Assembly: GCF_018141105.1 (NCBI RefSeq)
Contig: NZ_CP054839.1
Span: 4,216,001-4,280,000 of the forward strand
Length of the DNA stretch: 64,000 nt
DNA from: Saccharopolyspora erythraea
GTDB lineage: Bacteria; Actinomycetota; Actinomycetes; Mycobacteriales; Pseudonocardiaceae
Direction of reading: 5' to 3'
Shown: one piece after another, positions 11,501 to 19,207 of the stretch
Numbering within the stretch: the first letter of the stretch is position 1
How the letters are laid out: each line of letters opens with the position of its first letter
Notes under the pieces: model-generated
Databases searched by the model: none
What the model saw: only the letters and a program-made list of their open reading frames with translations
What the model was told of the DNA's origin: nothing
Translations under genes and position numbers: made by a program

Positions 11501-11713
11501 AACGCCGCGAACGTCCGCCAGGTCATGCTCGGGGGTGCGCTGCACACCGTCGAGAGCCTGCTGTCGAACGGGCCAGCGGCGACCGCGCCCGCCGCCGCGG
11601 GTTCTTCGGCGGCCCCGGTGCACACCTACGCCGCCGAGGTTCCGCAGCACCTCGGGCAGCAGCGGTTCTGGTGGCACCGCGAGGGATACGTCCCCGGGCG
11701 GTGCTGCTGCTGA
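8576..11713 (+). CDS. Tat-exported TolB-like beta-propeller / amidohydrolase fusion
   Basis: The product has 1045 residues. The N-terminus MDLSRRALFRRGG is a twin-arginine signal followed by a hydrophobic stretch and AQ cleavage region, so the protein should be exported folded. Residues about 60-580 hold repeated PD40/WD40-like motifs (FSPDGTRVAF and variants, at least eight), forming a beta-propeller of the TolB/tricorn type. Residues about 600-1000 are an amidohydrolase of the imidazolonepropionase group, with the metal motif HEH in PGMIATHEHMPW, a later HY and EHH, and the catalytic Asp in LGTDSPLVPHG. Such fusions probably hydrolyse a cyclic amide or peptide outside the membrane; the substrate is unknown. 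AGGAGG at 8565-8570 decides the GTG at 8576. A hairpin follows the stop. Confidence 0.85.
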   Translation: MDLSRRALFRRGGQAAAGAGAIWFLDGVGQAPVALAQPGAPGSREVVVTQATNASAAVAPGADSVVVDLLNVLWSIPIGGGAAVRLTDVLQETTEPDFSPDGSRIVFQSYQDGNFHLCLAGRDGKGLTRLTGGQTDQREPRFSPDGTRVAFAAETGGRYGIHVLTLATGEITPWTSGAAQEAQPVWTPDGSAIAFTSSNDDTPQAIDLVDAQGNRRTLVTVSDGDIAGPTFSPDGRLGYVHRTPSGTALVVDGKVVSDEGEDVFPFSARWLSADELVYTADGRIRRRVLGGARSDIPFTAEVSVREVSPPPTRRDFDSTADRAVKGIVGPALSPDGTRVAFQALGDIWVLRDGEEPEAVVSDGGYNTGPAWSPDGRTLVYASDRAGTLNLWLHDLETGQDRRLTDLEGDETGPVFSPDGSTVAFLSGRSVHTVEVASGAVRKVVGPLNAPGRPSFSADGTRVCLAGFVPATARFREGENLVLTVEPATGEMHYTHAVPDRSLSNRIDSGPVYSPDGAGMAFVVGGVLWVSGVDDRGRPAGDARPLGDETAASPSWSGDSRTLLYLSNGKLRRVSVGPRMARPVRTRLTWRPAAPSERRVIRAGALWDGTGPRLRRDVDIVVRGNRIAEVVPSRGALGPDGVDARDLTVMPGMIATHEHMPWENNSIPKLWLAFGVTSVRSPGSGHYLAVEAKEAQASGKRVGPRLFTAGEIIDGSRVYYDSNRPVTTPEELARELERVSELEHDLVKTYVRLPYSLQQAAIEEAHRLGVPVTSHYLFGPVNLGADAVEHHGGTSRYLRRQKETHLGHAYDDVVEPLVRSGMTFTPTLGLSGLGSVSMRPALYHHAGWALDDPRLRTLLPPEMYEQFREEVQEAVADRPEAALAFTTRQVRTVRRILDGGGHVALGTDSPLVPHGVYYHLNAQYLVRDGITTYEALRSATVEGARVLGASEHLGTVEPGKLADLTFVRGDPLADIANAANVRQVMLGGALHTVESLLSNGPAATAPAAAGSSAAPVHTYAAEVPQHLGQQRFWWHREGYVPGRCCC

Positions 11714-11735
11714 GCCGTCCGCTTCCGGGCGGCTC
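11712..11735 (+). terminator. Hairpin terminator after the amidohydrolase
   Basis: Arms GAGCCGTCCG (11712-11721) and CGGGCGGCTC (11726-11735) pair with one G-T wobble around a CTTC tetraloop. The 5' arm overlaps the stop codon. Confidence 0.7.
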
Positions 11736-11881
11736 AACGCGGGAGCGCGGTGTCACGCGTACGGCGCATTGATGTCGCCTATCCCAGCGTTGCGCACCGG
11801 GTCTTTGCCCCGGCGGGACCGGGAGTGCTTCATTCGGGACAGGGCCGTCGCGGTCCGGTCTCGGCAGGACAGGAGAGGCGC

Positions 11882-13015
11882 ATGCGGGACGCCGTCATAG
11901 TCGACGCGGTTCGCACTCCGGTGGGCAGGCGCCGCGGCGCGCTGGCCGGAGTCCATCCGGCCGAGCTCTCCGCCCACGTGCTGCGCGCCCTGGCCGAGCG
12001 GACCGGATTCGACCCGGCCGAGGTCGACGACGTGGTCTGGGGCTGCGTGAGCCAGGCGGGGGAGCAGGCGGCCAACATCGCCCGCACCGCCGTGTTCGCG
12101 GCGGGCTGGCCGGTGTCGGTGCCCGCCACCACCGTCGACCGGCAGTGCGGATCGAGCCAGCAGGCGGTGCACGCGGCGGCGGCCGGGGTGATCGCCGGTC
12201 ACTACGACGTCGCGGTGGCGGGCGGGGTCGAGTCGATGAGCCGGGTGCCGATGGGCACGGCGCGCCAGGACGGGCGACCGGTACCGCCGAGCGTCCTGGA
12301 ACGCTTCGGCGTCGACGGCTTCAACCAGGGGATCGGCGCGGAGATGATCGCCGCGAAGTGGGGGCTGTCGAGGCAGCGGCTCGACGAGTATTCCCTCGCC
12401 TCGCACGAGAAGGCCGCGGCGGCGATCGACTCCGGCGCCCTGGACGGCCAGCTCGCCCCGCTGCCCGGTCTGCTCGACGCCGACGAGGGCGTGCGGCGCG
12501 GCGGGACGATGAGCAAGCTCGCCGCCCTGCCTGCTGCCTTCCGCGAGGACGGCGTGATCACCGCGGGCAACGCCTCGCAGATCTCCGACGGCGCAGCCGC
12601 GTTGCTGATCACGACCAGCGAGCACGCCCGCGTTCGCGGGCTGCTGCCCGTGGCGCGGGTGCACACCGCCGTGCTCGCCGGGGACGACCCGGTGATGATG
12701 CTGGCCGCGCCGTGGCCGGCGACCGCAAGGGCGCTGCGCAAGGCCGGGCTGGGCATCGACGACATCGGCGCGTTCGAGGTGAACGAGGCGTTCGCGCCGG
12801 TGCCGCTGGCGTGGCTGGCCGAGACCGGTGCGCGTCCGGAGCGGCTGAACCCGCTGGGCGGGGCGATCGCGGTCGGCCACCCCCTCGGCGGATCCGGCGC
12901 GATCCTGCTGACCCGGCTCGTGCACCACATGCGGGACAACGGCATCCGCTACGGCCTGCAGACCATGTGCGAGGGCGGCGGCATGGCCAACGCGACCATC
13001 GTCGAGCTGCTGTGA
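11882..13015 (+). CDS. Acetyl-CoA acetyltransferase (thiolase)
   Basis: The product has 377 residues, close to the usual 390. Thiolases cleave or form 3-ketoacyl-CoA. The three catalytic sites are visible: nucleophile Cys89 in DRQCGSSQQAV, His333 in AVGHPLGGSGA, and Cys363 in MCEGGGMANA. The last motif has Glu where CxGGG enzymes often have Val or Ile. The start at 11882 follows AGGAGAGG. The LysR gene 53 bases downstream reads the same way. Context (crotonase and thioesterase nearby) suggests fatty-acid or aromatic acyl-CoA breakdown rather than a defined biosynthetic route. Confidence 0.9.
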   Translation: MRDAVIVDAVRTPVGRRRGALAGVHPAELSAHVLRALAERTGFDPAEVDDVVWGCVSQAGEQAANIARTAVFAAGWPVSVPATTVDRQCGSSQQAVHAAAAGVIAGHYDVAVAGGVESMSRVPMGTARQDGRPVPPSVLERFGVDGFNQGIGAEMIAAKWGLSRQRLDEYSLASHEKAAAAIDSGALDGQLAPLPGLLDADEGVRRGGTMSKLAALPAAFREDGVITAGNASQISDGAAALLITTSEHARVRGLLPVARVHTAVLAGDDPVMMLAAPWPATARALRKAGLGIDDIGAFEVNEAFAPVPLAWLAETGARPERLNPLGGAIAVGHPLGGSGAILLTRLVHHMRDNGIRYGLQTMCEGGGMANATIVELL

Positions 13016-13067
13016 CAGTGGTCGAAGGCACAGCGCCCGCGCTCACGGTGCCGACTACAGTTCCGGC

Positions 13068-13940
13068 GTGGAGCTGCACCAGGTCGAGTACTTCCTGGCG
13101 GTCGTGGACCACGGAGGGATCAACGCCGCCGCCGTCGCGTTGCAGCTCGCCCAGCCCAGCGTGTCGCAGGCGATCCGCACGCTCGAACGGGAGCTCGGCG
13201 CGCAGCTGTTCCACCGCGCGGGCCGGGGCATGGTGCTGACCTCGGCGGGAGCTGCCTTCGTCGGCCCGGCCAGGCAGATCCTGCGCGACGTGGTCGCCGC
13301 GGAAGGTGCGCTGGTCGACGCCGACGGCCTGCCGCGCGGACGGCTCGACGTCCACGCCGCGCCCGCGCTGGCCGTCGACCCGGTCGCCCACCTGGTCGGC
13401 GCCTACCGGCAGCGCTACCCCAACGTTTCGGTGCGGCTCGGCGACTTCAGCGACGAGGACGCGTGCGCGGCGCTGATCAGGGAGGGGCACTGCGAGCTGG
13501 TGATCTGCCACCTGCCGGTGTCCAGCGGTGGGCTGGAGGTCTGCGAGCTGGGCAGCCGCGAGTACTGGCTGGTGTTCCCGCCGGGCGTCGACGCACCGGA
13601 GCAGGACCCGTTGCCGCTGGCCGAACTCCCGGACGTCCCGCTGGTCGCGGTGCCCAGGGGCGCCTCGCAGCGCACCCACATCGAGCGGGCGCTCAGCGCG
13701 GCGGGACGCCGGACGCGCGCCTCGGCGGTCGTGCAGCACCGCGAGGCTCTGGTGCCGTTCGTGCTGGCCGGTGTCGGGGCGACGATGCTGCAGCGCTCGG
13801 TCGCCGAACGCGCCGCCGAGCGCGGCGCGGTGGTGCGGGCGGTGGACCCGCCGCTCAACCGCGCTTACGGCCTGGTGTACGACCCCGCTCTGCTCTCGCC
13901 CGCAGGCCGGGCGTTCCTGGAACTGGCTCGTCGCGGATGA
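13068..13940 (+). CDS. LysR-family transcriptional regulator
   Basis: The product has 290 residues. The N-terminal winged helix (MELHQVEYFLAVVDHGGI, then QPSVSQAIRTLERELGAQLF) is typical LysR, followed by a periplasmic-binding-like effector domain. The GTG start at 13068 lies 52 bases after the thiolase stop. Its 3' end overlaps the 3' end of the opposing LysR gene by 86 bases. Target genes are probably the thiolase or neighbouring acyl-CoA genes (inference). Confidence 0.9.
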   Translation: MELHQVEYFLAVVDHGGINAAAVALQLAQPSVSQAIRTLERELGAQLFHRAGRGMVLTSAGAAFVGPARQILRDVVAAEGALVDADGLPRGRLDVHAAPALAVDPVAHLVGAYRQRYPNVSVRLGDFSDEDACAALIREGHCELVICHLPVSSGGLEVCELGSREYWLVFPPGVDAPEQDPLPLAELPDVPLVAVPRGASQRTHIERALSAAGRRTRASAVVQHREALVPFVLAGVGATMLQRSVAERAAERGAVVRAVDPPLNRAYGLVYDPALLSPAGRAFLELARRG

Positions 13941-14775
13941 CCGCGAGGAACGCCTCGGCCGCCGGGGACAGCGGGCCGGGCCGGAAAAGTACGCCGACGC
14001 TGCGTTCCAGCCTGGGCGCCGTGGAACGCAGCACCACGCCGTCCAGTTCGCGTTCGGCCAGTTCGCGGGGCAGGAAGGTCGCCCCGGCACCGTGGGAGAC
14101 CAGCTCCCAGATGGCCTGGCGGTGCGCGCATTCCACCGCCACGAAACGGACGGCGTCGTCCACCAGGGCGCGGGTGGTGGTGTCGCCGAACTCCATGACC
14201 AGGGGGATGTCGGCCATCGCCGACAGCGGGACCGGGTCGGGCAGCCGCTCGGCCATCGCGGGCGGCAGGGCCAGCACGATCTCCTGGGTCCGCAACGGCA
14301 GCGAGCGCAGCGTCTCGGCCCGGACGGACAGATCGGTCAGGCCCAGCTCGGCACGTCCCCGCCGCACCTCCGCGACCACCGCCGCCGACCCACCGGGGTC
14401 GATGACGTTGAGCAGTACACCGGGGTGGCGGCGGCCGAACTCGCCGGCCAGCTCAGGCAGCGGGTCCACCGCGAGCGTGGCCAGCGCCGCGATGTCCAGG
14501 CTGCCCGCCACGGTGGTGCGGACCTCGTCGACGGCGGCCCGCGCGCGCTCGACGTCGCGCAGGATGCGGCGGGCCGGTTCCACGAAGGACTCGCCGTCGG
14601 GGGTGAGCACCAGCTTGCGCCCGGTGCGGTGGAACAGCTCCACGCCGAGGCGGCGCTCCAGGCTGCGGATGGCCTGCGACAGCGACGGCTGGGCGATGTA
14701 CAGCTCGCGCGCGGCCCTGGTCACGCTGCCGTGGTCGATCACGGCCACGAAGTACTCCACCAGCCGCAGGTCCAC
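13855..14775 (-). CDS. LysR-family transcriptional regulator, convergent with its neighbour
   Basis: The product has 306 residues. The HTH begins MDLRLVEYFVAVIDHGSVTR and continues QPSLSQAIRSLERRLGVELF; the effector domain follows. It is clearly related to the LysR encoded at 13068-13940 on the other strand, with the same general layout, so the two may be an old inverted duplication (inference). The last about 28 codons overlap that gene antisense. Upstream, and divergent, lies the metallo-beta-lactamase-fold gene at 14917, the likeliest target. Confidence 0.9.
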   Translation of the reverse strand: MDLRLVEYFVAVIDHGSVTRAARELYIAQPSLSQAIRSLERRLGVELFHRTGRKLVLTPDGESFVEPARRILRDVERARAAVDEVRTTVAGSLDIAALATLAVDPLPELAGEFGRRHPGVLLNVIDPGGSAAVVAEVRRGRAELGLTDLSVRAETLRSLPLRTQEIVLALPPAMAERLPDPVPLSAMADIPLVMEFGDTTTRALVDDAVRFVAVECAHRQAIWELVSHGAGATFLPRELAERELDGVVLRSTAPRLERSVGVLFRPGPLSPAAEAFLAVIRDEPVPGTPGLRARAERGRTPGRKRG

Positions 14776-14916
14776 GCCGAGCAGGGTAACCGCATTCCGG
14801 ACGGACGATCGGCGTATAGGCGGCGGCTATCGGTGCGTGCGGCAGCCGATCTTTGCCAACGGCTGCCGGAGCTGGTGGATTGGGAGGTCGAGGGTGGCAG
14901 AAGGGATTGGCGAATC

Positions 14917-15954
14917 GTGGAAGTGACCGGCGTCCGGCAGCGGGAGGCGTGGGTCGCGGGGGTGATGCCGCCCGTCGAGCGCGTTCGCGACGGGCTGTGG
15001 TCCATCCCGGTGCCCATCCCCGGCAGCCCGCTGCGCTACGTGCTCGTCTACGCGCTGGAGCTGCCCGGCGGAGTGGCCATTGTGGACGCCGGGTGGGACT
15101 GCGAGGACGCGTGGCAGGCACTGGTGGCCGGGCTCGGCACCGCCGGCTACGAGGTCGCCGACGTGCGCGCGGTCCTGGTCACCCACATCCACCCGGACCA
15201 CTTCGGGCTGGCGGGCCGGGTGCGGGAGAACTCCGGGGCCTGGATCGGCATGCATCCCGCCGACGCCGCGCTGGTCGGCCACGACGACGCGAGCCTGGAG
15301 TCGGTCGTCACGCAGGGCCGCGCGCAGCTCGCGGCGACCGGAGCGCCCGGCCCGGTCGTGCACGGCTACTCGCTCGGCTCACCCGGGATCCAGAGCTTCC
15401 GCCACACCGGGCCGGACCGCCTGATCGAGGACCACGACGTGGTCGACCTGCCCGGGTGGGACCTGCGGGCGGTGTGGACGCCCGGCCACACGCCGGGGCA
15501 CCTCTGCTTCCACGAGCGCGGGTTCGGCGTGCTGCTCTCCGGCGACCACGTGCTGCCCAGGATCAGCCCGAACATCTCGGTCCAGCCGCGCCAGCTCGTC
15601 GACCCACTGGGCACTTACCTGCGGTCCCTGCGCTCGGTGAGAGAGATCGACGCCGGCGAGGTGCTGCCCGCGCACGAGTACCGCTTCCGCGGACTGCGCG
15701 AGCGGACCGACGCCCTGCTGGCGCACCACGACGAGCGGCTCGCCGAGATCGAGAAGGCGGTGCTGGAGGCTCCCGGCAGCACCTGCTGGGAGGTCACTAC
15801 CAGGCTGACGTGGTCGCGGCCGTTCGAGACGATGCCGGAGTTCCTGCTGCGCCTGGCCGTCCGCGAGTCGCTGGCGCACCTGGTGCTGCTGGAGTCGGGC
15901 GGGCGGCTGCGCCGCAGCTCCGAGGAGGTGCCGAGATGGTTCCCCGGGCATTGA
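14917..15954 (+). CDS. Metallo-beta-lactamase-fold hydrolase
   Basis: The product has 345 residues. The metal motif THIHPDHFGL (HxHxDH) is intact, followed by later ligands in WTPGHTPGHLCF and LLSGDHVLPR, and a C-terminal extension after LPAHEYRF. This resembles the actinobacterial MBL hydrolases found beside fatty-acid degradation genes; some act as thioesterases or lactonases, and the substrate here is unknown. I chose the GTG at 14917 (AGAAGGGA upstream), although the frame is open much further back. It is divergent from the LysR at 13855-14775 and lies 72 bases before the crotonase gene, with which it may be co-transcribed. Confidence 0.85.
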   Translation: MEVTGVRQREAWVAGVMPPVERVRDGLWSIPVPIPGSPLRYVLVYALELPGGVAIVDAGWDCEDAWQALVAGLGTAGYEVADVRAVLVTHIHPDHFGLAGRVRENSGAWIGMHPADAALVGHDDASLESVVTQGRAQLAATGAPGPVVHGYSLGSPGIQSFRHTGPDRLIEDHDVVDLPGWDLRAVWTPGHTPGHLCFHERGFGVLLSGDHVLPRISPNISVQPRQLVDPLGTYLRSLRSVREIDAGEVLPAHEYRFRGLRERTDALLAHHDERLAEIEKAVLEAPGSTCWEVTTRLTWSRPFETMPEFLLRLAVRESLAHLVLLESGGRLRRSSEEVPRWFPGH

Positions 15955-16026
15955 CAGTCGAGCTGGACTGTTTTCGGCGAGCACGTCAGACTGGGCCCCG
16001 TCGGCCAGAACCGCAGAGGAGACAGC

Positions 16027-16791
16027 GTGGGTGAGAGCGTCCTGACCGAGTACGGCGACGGCATCGCCGTGATCACGATCAACCGGCCGCACGCCCGCAA
16101 CGCCGTCGACCTCTCGGTCGCCGAGGGCCTGGCCGCGGCGGTCGACGAGATCGAGGAACGCTCCGACGTCGTGCTCGCGATCCTCACCGGTGCCGAGGGC
16201 ACCTTCAGTGCCGGGATGGACCTCAAAGCCTTCGCACGCGGCGAACGCCCCTCCATCCCAGGGCGCGGCTTCGGCGGCCTCACCCAGAGCCCGCCGTCCA
16301 AGCCGCTCATCGCGGCGGTCGAGGGCTGGGCGCTGGCCGGTGGCTGCGAACTGGCGCTGAGCGCGGACCTGGTCGTTGCCGCCAGGGACGCCAGGTTCGG
16401 GCTGCCGGAGGTCAAGCGCGGACTGGTCGCCGCGGCAGGCGGCCTGCTGCGGCTGCCCCGGGCGCTGCCCTACCAGCTCGCCATGGAGGTCGCGCTGACC
16501 GGCGATCCGCTGACGGCCGAGGTCGCGCACGCGCACGGTCTGGTCAACGTGCTCACCGAACCGGGACAGGCCCTCGCGGGAGCGCGTGAGCTGGCGGCGC
16601 GGATCGCGGCCAACGGCCCGCTGGCCGTGCGCGCAACCAAGCGGATCGTCTCCGGCGCGGTCGGCTGGACCGACCAGGAGGCGTTCGCCGCGCAACTGGA
16701 GATCACCGAGCCGGTCTTCGCCTCCGCCGACGCGCAGGAGGGCGCTCGGGCCTTCGCCGAGAAGCGCCGTCCGGTTTGGAAGGGCGAGTGA
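16027..16791 (+). CDS. Enoyl-CoA hydratase/isomerase (crotonase family)
   Basis: The product has 254 residues, normal for the family. The crotonase core is visible: VITINRPHARNAVD at the N-terminus, the oxyanion-hole segments FSAGMDLKAF and AVEGWALAGGCELAL, and the acidic catalytic region FGLPEVKRGL. It would hydrate or isomerise an enoyl-CoA in the cytoplasm. GAGGAGA precedes the GTG start. Its stop overlaps the start of the thioesterase gene (GTGA), so the two proteins are probably made together. Confidence 0.9.
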   Translation: MGESVLTEYGDGIAVITINRPHARNAVDLSVAEGLAAAVDEIEERSDVVLAILTGAEGTFSAGMDLKAFARGERPSIPGRGFGGLTQSPPSKPLIAAVEGWALAGGCELALSADLVVAARDARFGLPEVKRGLVAAAGGLLRLPRALPYQLAMEVALTGDPLTAEVAHAHGLVNVLTEPGQALAGARELAARIAANGPLAVRATKRIVSGAVGWTDQEAFAAQLEITEPVFASADAQEGARAFAEKRRPVWKGE

Positions 16792-17456
16792 GCGTCGAGG
16801 CCGCCGACGACCTGGCGATGCGGGAACGGCGTCGTGCCGTGCGGGAGCTGGGCGCGGTGCTGCGGGAGCTGAACGAGGCCGCCGTGTCCACCGAGGTCGA
16901 CGCCGAGACGCTGCGCCAGGTGGCCGAGCGGGCGCGCGAGCTCATCACGCCGCTGGAGGCCGCCGCCCGCACCAGGGACGAGATGCCCGGTGTGGACGGT
17001 GCGGGCCGGCGGATGTACAACCCGGTGGTGGGCAAGGGAAATCCGCTCTCGCCGCCGATGTCGGTGGAGGTCGCCGAGGACGGCACGGTCGTCGGTACGT
17101 GCACACTCGGGCTGGCCTACGAGGGGCCGCCGCGCTACACCCACGGCGGGGTCAGCGCGATGCTGCTCGACCAGTTGCTCGGACACGTCTACGCCGCCAG
17201 CGGAAAGCCCGGGATGACGGTGAAGCTGTCGTTGCGGTACCGGCGTCCGGTGCCGTTGCAGACCCCGCTGCGCCTGACCGGATGGGTGGACCCCGACGAC
17301 GCCCGCGGCGGGTCGCGCGCCACGATCGCCACCGCCGAGGAACCCGACGTCGTCCTCGTCGAGGCCAGTGGCGTGTTCGTCACGCCCAGCCCGGAGCGGG
17401 TCAAACAGCTCTTCGGCGACAGCCCGGCCTTCGCGCGCCGCTACAAGGCGGAGTAA
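16788..17456 (+). CDS. Hotdog-fold acyl-CoA thioesterase (PaaI/4HBT type)
   Basis: The product has 222 residues. The C-terminal half is a hotdog thioesterase domain with the diagnostic THGGVSAMLLDQLLGH segment and the strand KLSLRYRRPVPL. The N-terminal about 90 residues are a predicted helical extension not needed for the fold. It should hydrolyse an acyl-CoA, perhaps the product of the preceding hydratase. The GTG start overlaps the hydratase stop by 4 bases. Confidence 0.87.
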   Translation: MSVEAADDLAMRERRRAVRELGAVLRELNEAAVSTEVDAETLRQVAERARELITPLEAAARTRDEMPGVDGAGRRMYNPVVGKGNPLSPPMSVEVAEDGTVVGTCTLGLAYEGPPRYTHGGVSAMLLDQLLGHVYAASGKPGMTVKLSLRYRRPVPLQTPLRLTGWVDPDDARGGSRATIATAEEPDVVLVEASGVFVTPSPERVKQLFGDSPAFARRYKAE

Positions 17457-17537
17457 TGGTCCGCTCGTAGTCGTGCAGCCGGTCGGTGGACAACCAGCGA
17501 GCCGCGCTGGAAGCGGTCCGGGTCCAGGCGGGCCCGC

Positions 17538-18212
17538 TCACTGGCTTCCGGCGATCACGACCTGCTCAGGGTCGATCCGCACGCCGTGGCGCTGGGCGAG
17601 GTCGCTCAGGATGGCCCAGATCCACCGCACCAGCTCCTCGGTCAGCTCGTCCCCGCTGAGGCCGGAGGGGTCGGCCAGCCACTGGTCGACGGTCGCCTCG
17701 ACGAGTCCGACCAGGCCCACCGCGAGCGCGTCGGTGCGGTACGCGGGGGCGCCGATGGCGTCGCGGTAGGCGGTGACGACGTTGATCACCTGGGAGCGCA
17801 GTGCGCTGCGCCCCTTGGCGTAGACACCGGTCGAGCCGACGTCGCGTTGCAGGTACCGGTAGAGGTTGGCGTGCTCGCCGATCCAGTCCAGCGACCGCCC
17901 GACGACGCCGCGCACGAGCTCGACGGGTGGCAGGCCCGCGTGCCACAGCGGCTCCAGCTCGGCGTCGAAGAGCTCGACGGCCCGCTCCGCCACGGCCCGG
18001 TGCAGGTCGGCCTTGCCGTCGAAGTACCGGTAGAGCTTGGGGCGCGGTACCCCGGCCGCTGCCGCGATCTGCTCGGTGAGCACGTCCGGGCCGTGCTGCT
18101 CGACGGCGCGCATCGCGGCGTCCACGAACTCCGCGCGCCTGCGTTCCCGGTGTTGCGCCCACCGGGTCGACCTGCCGTCCACCGGTGGGCCGGCGCTCTT
18201 GACTCGGGCCAT
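17538..18212 (-). CDS. TetR-family regulator divergent from an SDR
   Basis: The product has 224 residues. The N-terminal HTH includes EFVDAAMRAVEQHG and IAAAAGVPRPKLYRYFDGKADL, typical of TetR; the C-terminal ligand domain is family-specific. The ATG at 18212 is preceded directly by an in-frame GTG that could also start translation. It is divergent from the dehydrogenase at 18300, with a palindrome between them, so it probably represses that gene and itself. Confidence 0.9.
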   Translation of the reverse strand: MARVKSAGPPVDGRSTRWAQHRERRRAEFVDAAMRAVEQHGPDVLTEQIAAAAGVPRPKLYRYFDGKADLHRAVAERAVELFDAELEPLWHAGLPPVELVRGVVGRSLDWIGEHANLYRYLQRDVGSTGVYAKGRSALRSQVINVVTAYRDAIGAPAYRTDALAVGLVGLVEATVDQWLADPSGLSGDELTEELVRWIWAILSDLAQRHGVRIDPEQVVIAGSQ

Positions 18213-18241
18213 CACGCGGCTACGATAACGGCAAAGTATCA

Positions 18242-18256
18242 GGTACATGCAGTACC
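18242..18256. promoter_or_regulatory. Palindromic operator candidate between TetR and SDR genes
   Basis: GGTAC-ATGCA-GTACC is a perfect 5-bp inverted repeat with a 5-base spacer, extending to AGG...CCT with a break. It sits between the divergent starts, the usual place for a TetR site. Confidence 0.5.
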
Positions 18257-18299
18257 ACCTATCTGGCTGTCGAACAGCGTGAGGGGGCTTGCGGCGTTG

Positions 18300-19124
18300 G
18301 TGAGGCGGGAAACCTGGACAGGCAGGGTCGCGGTGGTCACCGGAGCCGGATCGGGCATCGGCCGCGCGGTCGCGCTGCGGCTGGCGCGCTCCGGTGCCGA
18401 GGTCGCGGTCTCCGACGTCGACGAGCACGCGGCGCGGGAGACCGCTGATCGCTGCGGACGGTTGGGCGCGACCGCCCGCCCCTACGCGCTGGACGTGTCC
18501 GACCGGGATGCGGTGTACGGGCACGCCGCGCGGGTCGCCGAGGAGTTCGGCCGCGTGCACCTGGTGGTCAACAACGCCGGCGTCGCTCTGAAGGCTCCGG
18601 TACGGACGATGAGCGCCGAGCAGCTGAGGCACGTCATGGACGTCAACTTCTGGGGCGTGGTGCACGGCAGCCAGGCGTTCCTGCCGCACCTGATCGCCTC
18701 GGGCCGCGGTCACCTGGCCAACGTCTCCAGCGTCTTCGGCTTCATCGGCGTGCCGACGCAGAGCGCCTACAACGCCTCGAAGTTCGCGGTGCGCGGGTTC
18801 ACCGAGGCCCTGCGACAGGAGATGCTGGCCGAGCGAGCGCCGGTGCACGTCTCGTGCATCCATCCGGGCGGGGTGAAGTCCGGCATCGCCAGGAGCGCGG
18901 GCGGGGTCGGCGCAGGTGAGCGCGAGGAAGTCGCCCGGTCGTTCGACAGGATCGCGCGGACGACTCCTGAGCGCGCCGCGCGGATCATCCTCGACGGGAT
19001 CAGCCGGCGCAGGCCCCGCATCCTCGTCGGCTCCGACGCCTACGTGATCGACGCGCTGCCCCGGCTGCTCGGCGCGTCCTACCAGCGCCTGGTGGCCACC
19101 GTCGCCGGCAGGCTCGTGCGTTAG
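18300..19124 (+). CDS. Short-chain dehydrogenase/reductase
   Basis: The product has 274 residues, classical SDR. The dinucleotide-binding motif TGAGSGIG (residues 14-21), NNAG (91-94), catalytic Ser144 and Tyr157-x3-Lys161 (YNASK) are all present. SDV after the second strand suggests NAD(H) rather than NADPH (inference). It is probably an alcohol or keto-group oxidoreductase in lipid or xenobiotic metabolism, controlled by the divergent TetR. Two in-frame GTGs are possible (18279, 18300); I prefer 18300 because of GAGGGGG upstream and family length. Confidence 0.85.
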   Translation: MRRETWTGRVAVVTGAGSGIGRAVALRLARSGAEVAVSDVDEHAARETADRCGRLGATARPYALDVSDRDAVYGHAARVAEEFGRVHLVVNNAGVALKAPVRTMSAEQLRHVMDVNFWGVVHGSQAFLPHLIASGRGHLANVSSVFGFIGVPTQSAYNASKFAVRGFTEALRQEMLAERAPVHVSCIHPGGVKSGIARSAGGVGAGEREEVARSFDRIARTTPERAARIILDGISRRRPRILVGSDAYVIDALPRLLGASYQRLVATVAGRLVR

Positions 19125-19190
19125 GGAGTGTTTCAGCGCGCGGTGCCGGTTGCGAGGGTGGGTCAAGCGGCGGGCGCCGCTTGTGAAACA
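19122..19190. repeat. Stop-codon-linked intergenic repeat, copy 1
   Basis: The repeat begins at the TAG stop of the SDR gene (TAGGGAGTGTTTCAG) and ends with CTTGTGAAACA. Its ends are a 7-bp inverted repeat (TGTTTCA at 19129-19135, TGAAACA at 19184-19190). Related copies lie at 37413-37492 and 49756-49796, each also starting at a TAG stop. Confidence 0.6.
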
Positions 19191-19207
19191 GACCGCAGGA
19201 GGTGTCG

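Noticed and set aside
13528-14916. Upstream extension of the MBL-fold gene at 14917
   Set aside because: It runs over two LysR genes in another frame and has no homologous-looking content.
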